Below, one piece after another: positions 1-5,402 of a stretch of 5,402 bases of DNA. The translations under genes were made by a program, and so were the position numbers. Numbering within the stretch: position 1 is the stretch's first letter; each line of letters starts with the position of its first letter. This DNA is from Rhodospirillales bacterium. GTDB lineage: Bacteria > Pseudomonadota > Alphaproteobacteria > UBA9219. The notes beneath the pieces are model-generated. The model was not told where the DNA came from, ran no database searches, and was given only the letters and a program-made list of their open reading frames with translations. The stretch covers positions 1 to 5,402 of the forward strand of contig JAATFY010000025.1 of NCBI GenBank assembly GCA_015654915.1, given 5' to 3'.

Positions 1-564
1 ATTGCCGTCGCTGTCTTGCCCGTTACAGGCGACGTTGTTGACGCCACCGTTGGTGGGACCGGTAAGCGTGGCGACCGTCTGGCCGCTCGCATTCTGCACG
101 GTCAGCCCGACGTTCTGCGCGGCGCTTGGCAGCGTGTAAGCGAAATCGGCCTGGCCGTTCTGCACCAGGATCTGGTTGTTGGTCGAAGGCACTTCGACAT
201 ACTGGCCCACATAATTGAGCAGCGATTTAACGCCGCCGGCGCCGCTTGCGCTGACCAGCTGCTGCAGAAGGGTGTTGGTATTGAGCTGCTGCTCGACGCC
301 CGAGAATTCCACCAGCTCCTGCGTGAACTGGTTGGTATCCGTCGCTGCGGTGGGATCCTGATATTTCAGCTGCGTCATGAGAATATTCAGGAAGGTATTG
401 AAGTTTCCGGATAACCCCGCCACGGATGTGGAATCGGTCGCGCTGGAACCGTTGGCGGAATTTGAACTCGCATTCGCGGCCGCAGCAGCCTGCTGTTGCT
501 GGCTGATATAGTTGTTCAGCAGATCATTGTTGTTGCTGAGCGGGGGAACGGTGGTTGTTGTCAT
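1..564 (-). CDS. flgD: Flagellar hook capping/scaffold protein FlgD (3' end beyond window)
   Basis: FlgD caps the growing hook and is needed for polymerisation of hook protein FlgE at the distal end of the rod. The 188 residues visible here start at an ATG preceded by a strong Shine-Dalgarno AAGGAG (576-571) with 6-nt spacing. Residues 1-50 are low-complexity (Asn, Gln, Ala, Ser). Residues 55-97 carry the family signature: FNTFLNILMTQLKYQDPTAA followed by QFTQELVEFSGVEQQLNTN. From about residue 110 comes the Tudor/Ig-like half (VGQYVEV, then FAYTLPSAAQNVGLTVQN). The reading frame is open to base 1, so the C-terminus is missing. The expected W-D-G-x-D-x-x-G motif reads C-N-G-Q-D-S-D-G at residues 180-187. 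It is the last visible gene of the flgI operon, 10 nt after fliK; flgE would be a plausible next gene. Identification is firm from the N-terminal signature. Confidence 0.95.
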   Translation of the reverse strand, partial: MTTTTVPPLSNNNDLLNNYISQQQQAAAAANASSNSANGSSATDSTSVAGLSGNFNTFLNILMTQLKYQDPTAATDTNQFTQELVEFSGVEQQLNTNTLLQQLVSASGAGGVKSLLNYVGQYVEVPSTNNQILVQNGQADFAYTLPSAAQNVGLTVQNASGQTVATLTGPTNGGVNNVACNGQDSDGN

Positions 565-570
565 GGCCTT

Positions 571-577
571 CTCCTTA
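571..577 (-). promoter_or_regulatory. Shine-Dalgarno of flgD overlapping the fliK stop codon
   Basis: On the minus strand the bases read TAAGGAG: the TAA stop codon of fliK (577-575) provides the first bases of the AAGGAG ribosome binding site of flgD, 6 nt before its ATG. Ribosomes ending fliK therefore release on the flgD initiation site, which suggests translational coupling of the two genes (inference). Confidence 0.7.
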
Positions 578-2413
578 GACGCGCAAATTGACGCGGTTCG
601 GCGTCAGGTAATAGGTTTCGGTGGTGTCGGCGGAAACTGCGGACAGGTCGGTGGTTATATCCGGCGCAAGGCTTGCATTCCATTTCGCCGAAGAAGACGA
701 AGAATCGCCGGGTGTCTGGGCGAAGGATTGCCCCGTCTGGCCGCCCAGGCTGAATTGCAGGCTTCCGGGATCAGCGCGCAAACCCGCCTCCTGCAGGGCT
801 CGCTCGAGGCTTCTCACATCCTTGAAAAGCAGATCCAGCGTGGCCGGATTGTCGGCCACGACCGTTCCCTGAACCTTACCGTCACTTCCGAAATCGAGCT
901 TGATGCTGACGCGGCCCAGATCGGCCGGATTCAACTGCAACGTCATCTGGTCGTTGCCGCTTTTGGCGTTGCGGTTCAGCTGCAGGATCACCTGCTCGAC
1001 GGCGGCGGGCAAGCCGGTCGGGCCGAGATTGGCCGTGCGCGTGGCGGAAAGTTGGCTGGCGAAACTGTAGGGGCTGGCGGAGGACGATGCCGGCACCGCC
1101 GTGGACAAATTCGTGCCGTCGGAGGCACGCGCCGCGGTATTGCTGCCCTGCGAATTCAGATCGAGATCGAGCGAGGCGCCGTCCTTGCCGCTTGCATCCC
1201 CCATCATGCCGCCAGTCGCAAAGGGAACGAAGCTGGCGTTGGTTGCGGCTTGTGTGTTGGGCATATTCGCAGGCGTAGGGTTAAACAGGTTCAGGAAACT
1301 GTCCTGCTGTATCCAGTCGTTTTTGGATGCGCCTAAAGGTGCAACTGATGTTTTGAGCGGGCTGTCCTGCGATGCGGCGACGGCCGTCGTCGAGCCTGCG
1401 CCTGCCGCAACCGTGGTTTGGCCGGCATCGTTTTGCGCGGCTCCTATATTGGCCTTGATTGCATCCATCAGCGCCTTCAGATCGGCCAGAAGTTGCGCGT
1501 CGGACGGGAGTGTCGCGGGAGTTGAAGTCGCCGCTTGGGTCGATGCATCGCCTGACGCCGGAGCCGCCGCCAGACTTTGATCCGCCGCCGCCTGCGTGGC
1601 ACCTAATTGCTTAGCCGCCAGTTGGGCCAGCATGAGCAGATTGGTCAGTGCCTGCGTCATTGTCAGCGGATCGGCATTGCTCGCACTATTGCCGGTTGCG
1701 TTGTCGGCATTTGCCGAAGAAGCATCCGTCGCTTGCGACGGATCGGCGGTATTGCCAGCCGGTTGCGTCGCCTGCAATTGCTGCTGGACCATTTGCGCAA
1801 GCAGTTGCAGCGCGGCCAGAACATCCGTAACCGTCGGCGGCGCGGAAGAATCGGCTGTTGTGTTATCGGCGGAGGCCGTTGCGGAAGTCGCGGGCGCAGG
1901 CGCTGGCGATGAGTTCGTCGTATTGGAACAGGATTGCGCAGGCGTTTGCGACGCGCCGGAGGAATTTGCATCCTGTGCATTCGCCGCCTGATCGCTGTCA
2001 CTCGTGCCGGCGTTCGCCTTCGGCTTTGCGGTCGCGGATGACGATGAATTGTTACCGCGTGTCGTCGCATCTTTTTGCGATGCGCCGGATGCGAATTTGG
2101 AACCGTTTTGCCCCTGCAGCTTGTCCAGTATACGGTGCAAAGCCGAGCTCAGATTTTTCAATACCGGCAGCGATGCCAGCGTTCCATTCGGCGCGCTATT
2201 CTTGGATGCGCCAGTCACAAACGAGCTTTGCGCGTTTGTTTTTGAGGATGCGTCGTAGGCGCTTCCGCCCGTCTGGGTCTGCGACAGAAAATTGGCGAAA
2301 AGCTTGGCTCCCGCAGTATCGCTGCTAGCCCCGCCGTTAAGGGACAACAGAAGGCTTGCCGCCGAACTTAGCGCCTGCGATGAAAGATCGGAAGAACTGT
2401 TGACTGAATCCAT
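575..2413 (-). CDS. fliK: Flagellar hook-length control protein FliK
   Basis: FliK is exported by the flagellar type III apparatus, measures hook length and switches export specificity from hook to filament proteins by contacting FlhB. The protein is 612 aa from the ATG at 2413, which has AAAGG (2428-2424) 10 nt upstream. A TTG two codons earlier (2419) would leave only 4 nt to that site and is less likely. Residues 1-460 are a low-complexity linker rich in Ser, Ala, Thr, Asn, Gln, as expected for the disordered ruler part. It is interrupted by Leu-rich helical stretches near 79-104, 194-217, 251-274 and 304-327. Residues about 470-557 form the Flg_hook C-terminal domain, with the hallmark QLNPADLGRVSIKL (493-506) and the helix LDLLFKDVRSLERALQEAGL. 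A Ser-rich tail ends in VNLRV. It lies 15 nt after the flbY-like gene. The linker is poorly conserved in this family, so the call rests on the C-terminal domain, length and context. Confidence 0.93.
   Translation of the reverse strand: MDSVNSSSDLSSQALSSAASLLLSLNGGASSDTAGAKLFANFLSQTQTGGSAYDASSKTNAQSSFVTGASKNSAPNGTLASLPVLKNLSSALHRILDKLQGQNGSKFASGASQKDATTRGNNSSSSATAKPKANAGTSDSDQAANAQDANSSGASQTPAQSCSNTTNSSPAPAPATSATASADNTTADSSAPPTVTDVLAALQLLAQMVQQQLQATQPAGNTADPSQATDASSANADNATGNSASNADPLTMTQALTNLLMLAQLAAKQLGATQAAADQSLAAAPASGDASTQAATSTPATLPSDAQLLADLKALMDAIKANIGAAQNDAGQTTVAAGAGSTTAVAASQDSPLKTSVAPLGASKNDWIQQDSFLNLFNPTPANMPNTQAATNASFVPFATGGMMGDASGKDGASLDLDLNSQGSNTAARASDGTNLSTAVPASSSASPYSFASQLSATRTANLGPTGLPAAVEQVILQLNRNAKSGNDQMTLQLNPADLGRVSIKLDFGSDGKVQGTVVADNPATLDLLFKDVRSLERALQEAGLRADPGSLQFSLGGQTGQSFAQTPGDSSSSSAKWNASLAPDITTDLSAVSADTTETYYLTPNRVNLRV
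1433..1834 (-). repeat. Degenerate helical repeats encoded in the FliK linker
   Basis: Three Leu/Ala/Gln-rich segments of 24 residues recur in FliK at residues 194-217 (bases 1834-1763), 251-274 (1663-1592) and 304-327 (1504-1433). Copies 1 and 2 match at 12 of 24 positions without gaps, sharing T-x-T at the start, LAQ in the middle and QLxATQ at the end. Copy 3 is weaker, with about 7 of 24 matches to copy 2. Start-to-start spacing is 57 and 53 residues, with Ser/Ala/Asn/Asp-rich spacers between. The similarity is visible in protein. I did not see a comparable DNA repeat, so any duplication is old, or composition alone explains part of it. Confidence 0.45.
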
Positions 2414-2428
2414 GGTCAAAACGCCTTT

Positions 2429-2920
2429 CTAGGCTGTGCGGCTTCCGGTGACGGGTTTGCAGGTAGGGCTGTAGGTGCCAAGCTGGAGATGCGCCGTATT
2501 CAGGTTGCGATAACCCGAGGTCGGCAAGACTTCCTGCTTGACGATCGAAACGATGTTCTGGATCAGGCGTTGCGTCGCCATGACCGCGCCGCGCAGGAAT
2601 TTGGCGTTACGGTCGGTCATATCGGCCAGTTTCTGGGCCGAAATCCGGACCGCTTCGCGCACGTTTTCAGGCAGCTGTTTCAAAAGGGCGGGCTGCACGG
2701 CGATGGACTTCATATTGGAGCGATAGTCCATGGTCAGCCGCTGTTTCTGCTTCAGAAGTTCTTTGTGTTCGTCAAGTTTGCGCGCCGTGAGGAGATCGAT
2801 TTCCAGCGCCATCACTTTTACCAGTTCGTTCATCAGGGCGACGGTAGCCTCGATCAAAACAAGCTCGGGCGTTTTTTCCTTCAACGCCGGCTTTGCCGGG
2901 AGTCTATCGAGATACGCCAT
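2429..2920 (-). CDS. FlbY/FlgN-like flagellar protein (small, helical)
   Basis: This is a 163-aa, predominantly helical, charged soluble protein with no signal peptide or membrane segment. Residues about 17-66 (from PELVLIEATVALMNELVKVM through RKLDEHKELLKQKQRL) and 85-130 look like two long amphipathic helices, as in FlgN-type export chaperones that hold hook-filament junction proteins in the cytoplasm. The C-terminal 30 residues are Gly/Ser/Thr-containing and probably unstructured. In Caulobacter the gene in this position, after flgI and cheL, is flbY, annotated as a basal-body-associated protein of unclear function. The ATG is preceded by GGAGG (2930-2926) with 5-nt spacing, and the gene overlaps the end of cheL by 17 nt. 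The position argues strongly for a flagellar role. Whether it is FlbY, a FlgN chaperone, or both names for one family I infer from shape and order and cannot settle here. Confidence 0.7.
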   Translation of the reverse strand: MAYLDRLPAKPALKEKTPELVLIEATVALMNELVKVMALEIDLLTARKLDEHKELLKQKQRLTMDYRSNMKSIAVQPALLKQLPENVREAVRISAQKLADMTDRNAKFLRGAVMATQRLIQNIVSIVKQEVLPTSGYRNLNTAHLQLGTYSPTCKPVTGSRTA

Positions 2921-3248
2921 TTTGTCCTCCGTTGCCGTTTGCCGCGGCCTGCGCCCGGATCATTTCATTCTTCACTTCCGCCGCGATGCCGATGTTGCCG
3001 CCTTGCGCGGCGATCTTGCCGTATTCCTGCACCAGAAAGGTACGCATCACCTGCTCGCCATGGCCGCCGCCGAAAAGTGGGTCGGTCGACATGCCTTCGA
3101 ACATCGGCTGCAGCATCTGCGACATGAACATGCTTTCAAAATCTTTCGACGCTTTGTCAATGTTGCCGCTTTTGCCCATGCGGGCGAGTTGTGGCGCCGA
3201 CGACTGCATCACCGCCATATCGCCGATATTTTGCAGGCTGCTGTCCAT
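2904..3248 (-). CDS. cheL: CheL/FlgJ-type rod-binding protein (single domain)
   Basis: This is a 114-aa protein made almost wholly of the rod-binding domain found at the N-terminus of enteric FlgJ, which caps or stabilises the growing flagellar rod in the periplasm. Diagnostic residues are KDFESMFMSQMLQPMF (35-50), DPLFGGGHGEQVMRTFLVQE (56-75), EYGKIAAQGG (75-84) and IGIAAEVKNEM (86-96). The muramidase half of long FlgJ proteins is absent, as in Caulobacter CheL, so peptidoglycan must be opened by a separate enzyme. There is no obvious signal peptide, consistent with export through the flagellar apparatus. The ATG overlaps the flgI stop as TGATG, and GGAG (3260-3257) sits 8 nt upstream. A GTG one codon earlier (3251) is a possible alternative start. 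The rod-binding call is firm; the symbol cheL follows the Caulobacter name (flgJ is used elsewhere). Confidence 0.9.
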   Translation of the reverse strand: MDSSLQNIGDMAVMQSSAPQLARMGKSGNIDKASKDFESMFMSQMLQPMFEGMSTDPLFGGGHGEQVMRTFLVQEYGKIAAQGGNIGIAAEVKNEMIRAQAAANGNGGQNGVSR

Positions 3249-4447
3249 CACATCAACTCCAGATCGGCTTGCAGGGCGCCAGAGGCCTTGATCGACTGCA
3301 TGATCGAAATCATGTCGCGCGGGCCGATGCCGAGCGCGTTCAGGCTCTGCACCAACTCCTGCAGGCTCACGCCGGTACCGGCATGAAGCATGGCCATTTT
3401 GGCATCCTTGTTTTCATCGATGCTGACATCGCTGCGCTGGACAACGGTCGTCGTGCCGCCCTGCGACAGCGGCGAAGGCTGGGAGACCTGCGGCGTTTCG
3501 CTGATCTTGATCGTGAGGTTACCCTGCGCAATGGCGACCGTATTGATATGGACGTTCTCGCCCATCACGATCACGCCCGACTGTTCATCGATCACGACGC
3601 GGGCAACCTGATCCGGCACCACCGTTAATTGTTCGATGTCGGTCATCAGGCCGACGATGTCGCCGCGGCGATTATCGGGGACCTGCAGCCGCACGGTGGT
3701 CGAGTCGACCGCTTCGGCCGATGTCGTGCTTTTCAGATGCTTGTTGATCGCGTCGGCGACGCGCTGGGCGGTGGTGAAATCGGGGTTGCGCAAAGACAGG
3801 CGCATGGTCGTAAGGTCGGCAAGGCGGAAATTCACTTCGCGCTCGACAATCGCGCCGTTCGATATGCGGCCCGAGGTGGGAACGCCTTTGGTAACCGTCG
3901 AGCCGCTGGCGCCGCTGGCACTGAAACCGCTCGAAACCGTGCCTTGCGCGACGGCATAGACCTCGCCGTCGGCGCCCTGCAACGGCGTCACCAGCAACAC
4001 GCCGCCCTGAAGGCTCTTGGCATCGCCCATGGTGCCAACCGTAACGTCGATGCGCGCGCCTTCCGATGTAAAGGGCGGCAAAGTCGCCGTGACCATGACG
4101 GCGGCGATATTCTTGGTTTTAATGGTGTTGAAGTCGCCGCTGGTGTTGATGCCGAGCCGCTCCAACATGCCGATCAGGCTGCGTTCGGTGAAAGGCGCAT
4201 TCGTCAGTGTGTCGCCGGTGCCGTTGAGGCCGACGACGAGGCCGTAGCCCACCAGCATATTGTCGCGCACGCCTTCGAAATTGACGACATCCTTGAGGCG
4301 CGAAGCGGCGTGAGCGGCGTGAAGAGGTGCGAGGATCAGAAGTGTCATGCCCAAAGCCGCAAGGAGGGAGAGCCAGCGGGCGCGACTGGACACCGCCGGT
4401 TGGTGGGGGGGAGAGGAGAGAACAACTTTTGGTAACGAAACGGACAT
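3248..4447 (-). CDS. flgI: Flagellar P-ring protein FlgI
   Basis: FlgI is secreted by the Sec pathway and forms the periplasmic P ring, the bushing around the rod in the peptidoglycan layer, with FlgA as the usual chaperone. The 399-aa frame shows a basic stretch (SRAR, 21-24), a hydrophobic segment (25-42) and a signal peptidase site near AHA-A (45-48). The mature protein then begins SRLKDVVNFEGVRDNMLVGY, the typical FlgI opening, with GLVVGLNGTGDTL immediately after. Other family stretches are IAAVMVTATLPPF (114-126), GARIDVTVGTMGDAKSLQGG (130-149), ARVVIDEQSGVIVMGENV (282-299) and the C-terminal LQELVQSLNALGIGPRDMI (362-380). The N-terminal region before the hydrophobic core is rather long (about 24 residues). 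A GTG at codon 19 is an alternative start but lacks a visible ribosome site, whereas the chosen ATG has AGGGG (4457-4453) 5 nt upstream. It is the first gene of the operon, behind a candidate sigma-54 promoter. Confidence 0.97.
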   Translation of the reverse strand: MSVSLPKVVLSSPPHQPAVSSRARWLSLLAALGMTLLILAPLHAAHAASRLKDVVNFEGVRDNMLVGYGLVVGLNGTGDTLTNAPFTERSLIGMLERLGINTSGDFNTIKTKNIAAVMVTATLPPFTSEGARIDVTVGTMGDAKSLQGGVLLVTPLQGADGEVYAVAQGTVSSGFSASGASGSTVTKGVPTSGRISNGAIVEREVNFRLADLTTMRLSLRNPDFTTAQRVADAINKHLKSTTSAEAVDSTTVRLQVPDNRRGDIVGLMTDIEQLTVVPDQVARVVIDEQSGVIVMGENVHINTVAIAQGNLTIKISETPQVSQPSPLSQGGTTTVVQRSDVSIDENKDAKMAMLHAGTGVSLQELVQSLNALGIGPRDMISIMQSIKASGALQADLELM

Positions 4448-4478
4448 GACAACCCCTGGATCCTCGTGCGGGTATCAA

Positions 4479-4494
4479 TGCGAAGCGTGTGCCA
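4479..4494 (-). promoter_or_regulatory. Candidate sigma-54 (-24/-12) promoter of the flgI operon
   Basis: The minus strand reads TGGCACACGCTTCGCA. This matches the sigma-54 pattern TGGCAC-N5-TTGCA with one mismatch (T to C in the -12 element), and the invariant GG and GC are separated by exactly 10 bp. Transcription would start about 12 nt past the GC, near 4468, leaving a leader of roughly 20 nt that still contains the AGGGG ribosome site of flgI. In Caulobacter, basal-body ring and hook genes of this class are sigma-54 dependent and activated by FlbD, which fits the genes served here. Confidence 0.7.
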
Positions 4495-4636
4495 AAAGCC
4501 GTATTTCCGAGTCCTTTTTGCCAATGATTTGAATCTGTTCGATTTTTTCAGGTGCCTTTCAGGCCGGTTTATGGCTAGAATAGTCCTTATGTGAAGGCAG
4601 AAATTGCCGGTTGGACAGCTAACAGGTCATTTTCCT

Positions 4637-4655
4637 CACCCCCAAGCCAGGGGTG
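4637..4655 (+). repeat. Short inverted repeat in the fliX leader
   Basis: CACCCC (4637-4642) pairs with GGGGTG (4650-4655) across a 7-nt loop, ending 25 nt before the fliX GTG. The stem is GC-rich but only 6 bp and has no U-tract, so it is not an intrinsic terminator. It could be a leader hairpin affecting fliX translation, or chance. Confidence 0.3.
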
Positions 4656-4680
4656 GGACGCAGAAAACGGGGCAAGAAAC

Positions 4681-5112
4681 GTGATCAGTAAAATCGAAGG
4701 TCCGGGATCGATCCGCGCGGCGCAGCCGGTCAAGCGCGCCGCCAAAACGAGCGGTGCCAGCGGCACCAGCTTTGCCAAACATCTCGATGAAAGCAGCGAT
4801 GCCGATTCCGTGCATGGCGTGGCGGGTACCGGCGCCGTTTCCGGCGTACTCGGCGTTCAGGAAGTCGATGACGCCCTCGCCCATGCCTCGCGCGGCAAGT
4901 TAAGGGCGCAGGATATCCTCGACCGGCTGGAAGAATTGCGCATACAGCTTCTGACCGGCACGATTTCCCGCGAAAAACTGCTGCAGCTGGCGCGGATCGT
5001 CAGCGCCCGCCGCGCCCAGATCACCGATCCGCGTCTTGGCGAAATCCTCGATGAGATCGATTTGCGCGCGCAGGTTGAACTGGCGAAATATTCGCAGCCG
5101 GCGGGACAATGA
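4681..5112 (+). CDS. fliX: Class II flagellar assembly regulator FliX
   Basis: FliX is a small regulator known from alphaproteobacteria. In Caulobacter it associates with the membrane and controls the sigma-54 activator FlbD, coupling assembly of the early basal body to transcription of later flagellar genes. From the GTG start the protein is 143 aa. It opens with ISKIEGPGSIRAAQPVKRA, the short conserved N-terminal element, followed by a variable Gly/Ser/Ala-rich stretch (25-60). A conserved helical C-terminal half follows, with GKLRAQDILDRLEELRIQLL (72-91), REKLLQLARI (97-106) and the ending LGEILDEIDLRAQVELAKY (119-137). The frame is open upstream to a GTG at 4591, but the 30 extra residues look non-coding and cross the hairpin at 4637-4655. 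Family length and the N-terminal motif favour 4681, although its ribosome site is weak (CGGGG/AAGA region). Divergent to flgI as in Caulobacter. Confidence 0.9.
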   Translation: MISKIEGPGSIRAAQPVKRAAKTSGASGTSFAKHLDESSDADSVHGVAGTGAVSGVLGVQEVDDALAHASRGKLRAQDILDRLEELRIQLLTGTISREKLLQLARIVSARRAQITDPRLGEILDEIDLRAQVELAKYSQPAGQ

Positions 5113-5116
5113 TACG

Positions 5117-5402
5117 TTAAGTTTTTGGCTTCGCCGCCTCTTCTTCCAGAATCATCTTGCGCGAAAGTTTTCCGATCAGCGTTTTGGGCAGGCTGGCGCG
5201 GAACTCGACCAGCTTCGGCATTTCCATCGGCGACAGCGTGTCTTTCAGGAATGTTTTCAGATCGTCCTTCGTCAGCGTGTCGCCCGCGCGTAACTTGATG
5301 AAGGCTTTCACAGTCGCGCCGCGATAATCGTCCGGCACGCCCGCCACGATGCATTCCTCGACGGCGGGATGCAGGTAAATCGCTTCCTCGACATGGCGCG
5401 GG
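5117..5402 (-). CDS. AMP-forming acyl-CoA synthetase, C-terminal part (FadD-like; 5' end beyond window)
   Basis: These are the last 94 full codons of an adenylate-forming ligase of the acyl-CoA synthetase superfamily, which activates a carboxylate (probably a fatty acid) with ATP and joins it to CoA. The visible part is the small C-terminal domain, which rotates between the adenylation and thioester-forming steps. It reads PRHVEEAIYLHPAVEECIVA, then GVPDDYRGATVKAFIKL, then MPKLVEFRASLPKTLIGKLS, where the lysine in the PKTxxGK motif is the usual catalytic residue for adenylation. The frame is open across the window edge, so the adenylation domain and true start lie outside; internal GTG/ATG codons are not starts. 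The gene converges on fliX with only 4 bp between the stop codons, and no terminator hairpin is visible there. The exact substrate cannot be told from this domain; resemblance to FadD suggests medium- or long-chain fatty acids. Confidence 0.93.
   Translation of the reverse strand, partial: PRHVEEAIYLHPAVEECIVAGVPDDYRGATVKAFIKLRAGDTLTKDDLKTFLKDTLSPMEMPKLVEFRASLPKTLIGKLSRKMILEEEAAKPKT

Larger units (their letters stand above)
4448..4680. promoter_or_regulatory. Divergent flgI / fliX intergenic control region
   Basis: These 233 bp separate the divergent starts of flgI (minus) and fliX (plus). On the minus strand there is a sigma-54-type element close to flgI. For fliX the plus strand offers only weak housekeeping-type candidates: TTGCCA (4518-4523) with GATTTT (4541-4546) at 17-bp spacing, or an isolated TAGAAT (4576-4581) without a good -35. 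A small inverted repeat lies at 4637-4655 in the presumed fliX leader. I did not find a CtrA-type TTAA-N7-TTAA box, and I could not identify a FlbD enhancer with confidence. Confidence 0.6.

Noticed and set aside
512..1336. Long plus-strand open frame (274 codons) opposite fliK and the start of flgD
   Set aside because: It is antisense to well-supported genes. Its translation is Arg/Gly-rich with no recognisable domain, and it is an expected by-product of GC-rich, Ser/Ala-biased fliK codons.
1663..2070. Arg-rich minus-strand frame inside fliK
   Set aside because: It is an out-of-frame reading of the same strand as fliK. Extreme Arg/Pro content is typical of a shifted frame in GC-rich DNA.
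1320..2213. Recurrent GASK/GASQ-like motifs in FliK (residues 68-73, 110-115, 361-366)
   Set aside because: They are short and irregularly spaced in a low-complexity linker; composition bias is enough to explain them.
3629..4435. Long plus-strand open frame (268 codons) opposite flgI
   Set aside because: It is wholly antisense to flgI, which has a clear family match. The His/Arg/Gly-rich product shows no motif and there is no ribosome site.
4119..4478. Minus-strand frame overlapping the start of flgI, extending upstream to 4478
   Set aside because: It is a shifted frame of flgI and would start within or just after the sigma-54 element. The Arg-rich product has no family match.
4576..4581. 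TAGAAT as a -10 box for fliX
   Set aside because: No acceptable -35 lies 16-18 bp upstream, so it is kept only as a weak candidate in the intergenic entry.
4591..4680. N-terminal extension of fliX to the GTG at 4591
   Set aside because: The 30 extra residues do not resemble FliX and cross a hairpin, and the 4591 codon lacks a ribosome site. The conserved N-terminal motif starts right after 4681.

Overview
The window is a flagellar gene cluster from a moderately GC-rich alphaproteobacterium, followed by the end of an unrelated fatty-acid activation gene. The lineage call rests on three things: a FliX-type class II flagellar assembly regulator (a family known from alphaproteobacteria), a single-domain CheL/FlgJ-type rod-binding protein, and the order fliX <- -> flgI-cheL-flbY, which matches the arrangement described in Caulobacter crescentus. 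I cannot name a genus.

Layout on the minus strand, in transcription order from about 4450 down to 1: flgI (P-ring), cheL/flgJ-like (rod-binding domain), an flbY/flgN-like small helical protein, fliK (hook-length control) and flgD (hook cap/scaffold, cut by the window edge). The genes overlap or lie within 15 nt of each other: TGATG overlap at flgI/cheL, 17-nt overlap at cheL/flbY-like, 15-nt gap at flbY-like/fliK, 10-nt gap at fliK/flgD. They therefore almost certainly form one operon that builds the outer part of the basal body and then the hook. A good candidate sigma-54 (-24/-12) promoter lies just upstream of flgI.

fliX is read divergently on the plus strand from a 233-bp intergenic region (4448-4680). 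In Caulobacter, FliX works with the sigma-54 activator FlbD to couple completion of early (class II) structures to transcription of later, sigma-54-dependent flagellar genes. Finding fliX back to back with a sigma-54 promoter for P-ring, hook-length and hook-cap genes fits that logic.

After fliX, ending only 4 bp beyond its stop codon and convergent with it, is the C-terminal part of an AMP-forming acyl-CoA synthetase (FadD-like). It marks the border of the flagellar cluster.

I see no mobile element, CRISPR array, tRNA or rRNA, and no clearly new system. The points most worth a second look are the sigma-54 promoter, the repeated helical modules in the FliK linker, a substitution in a usually conserved FlgD motif, and the poorly characterised FlbY/FlgN-like gene.
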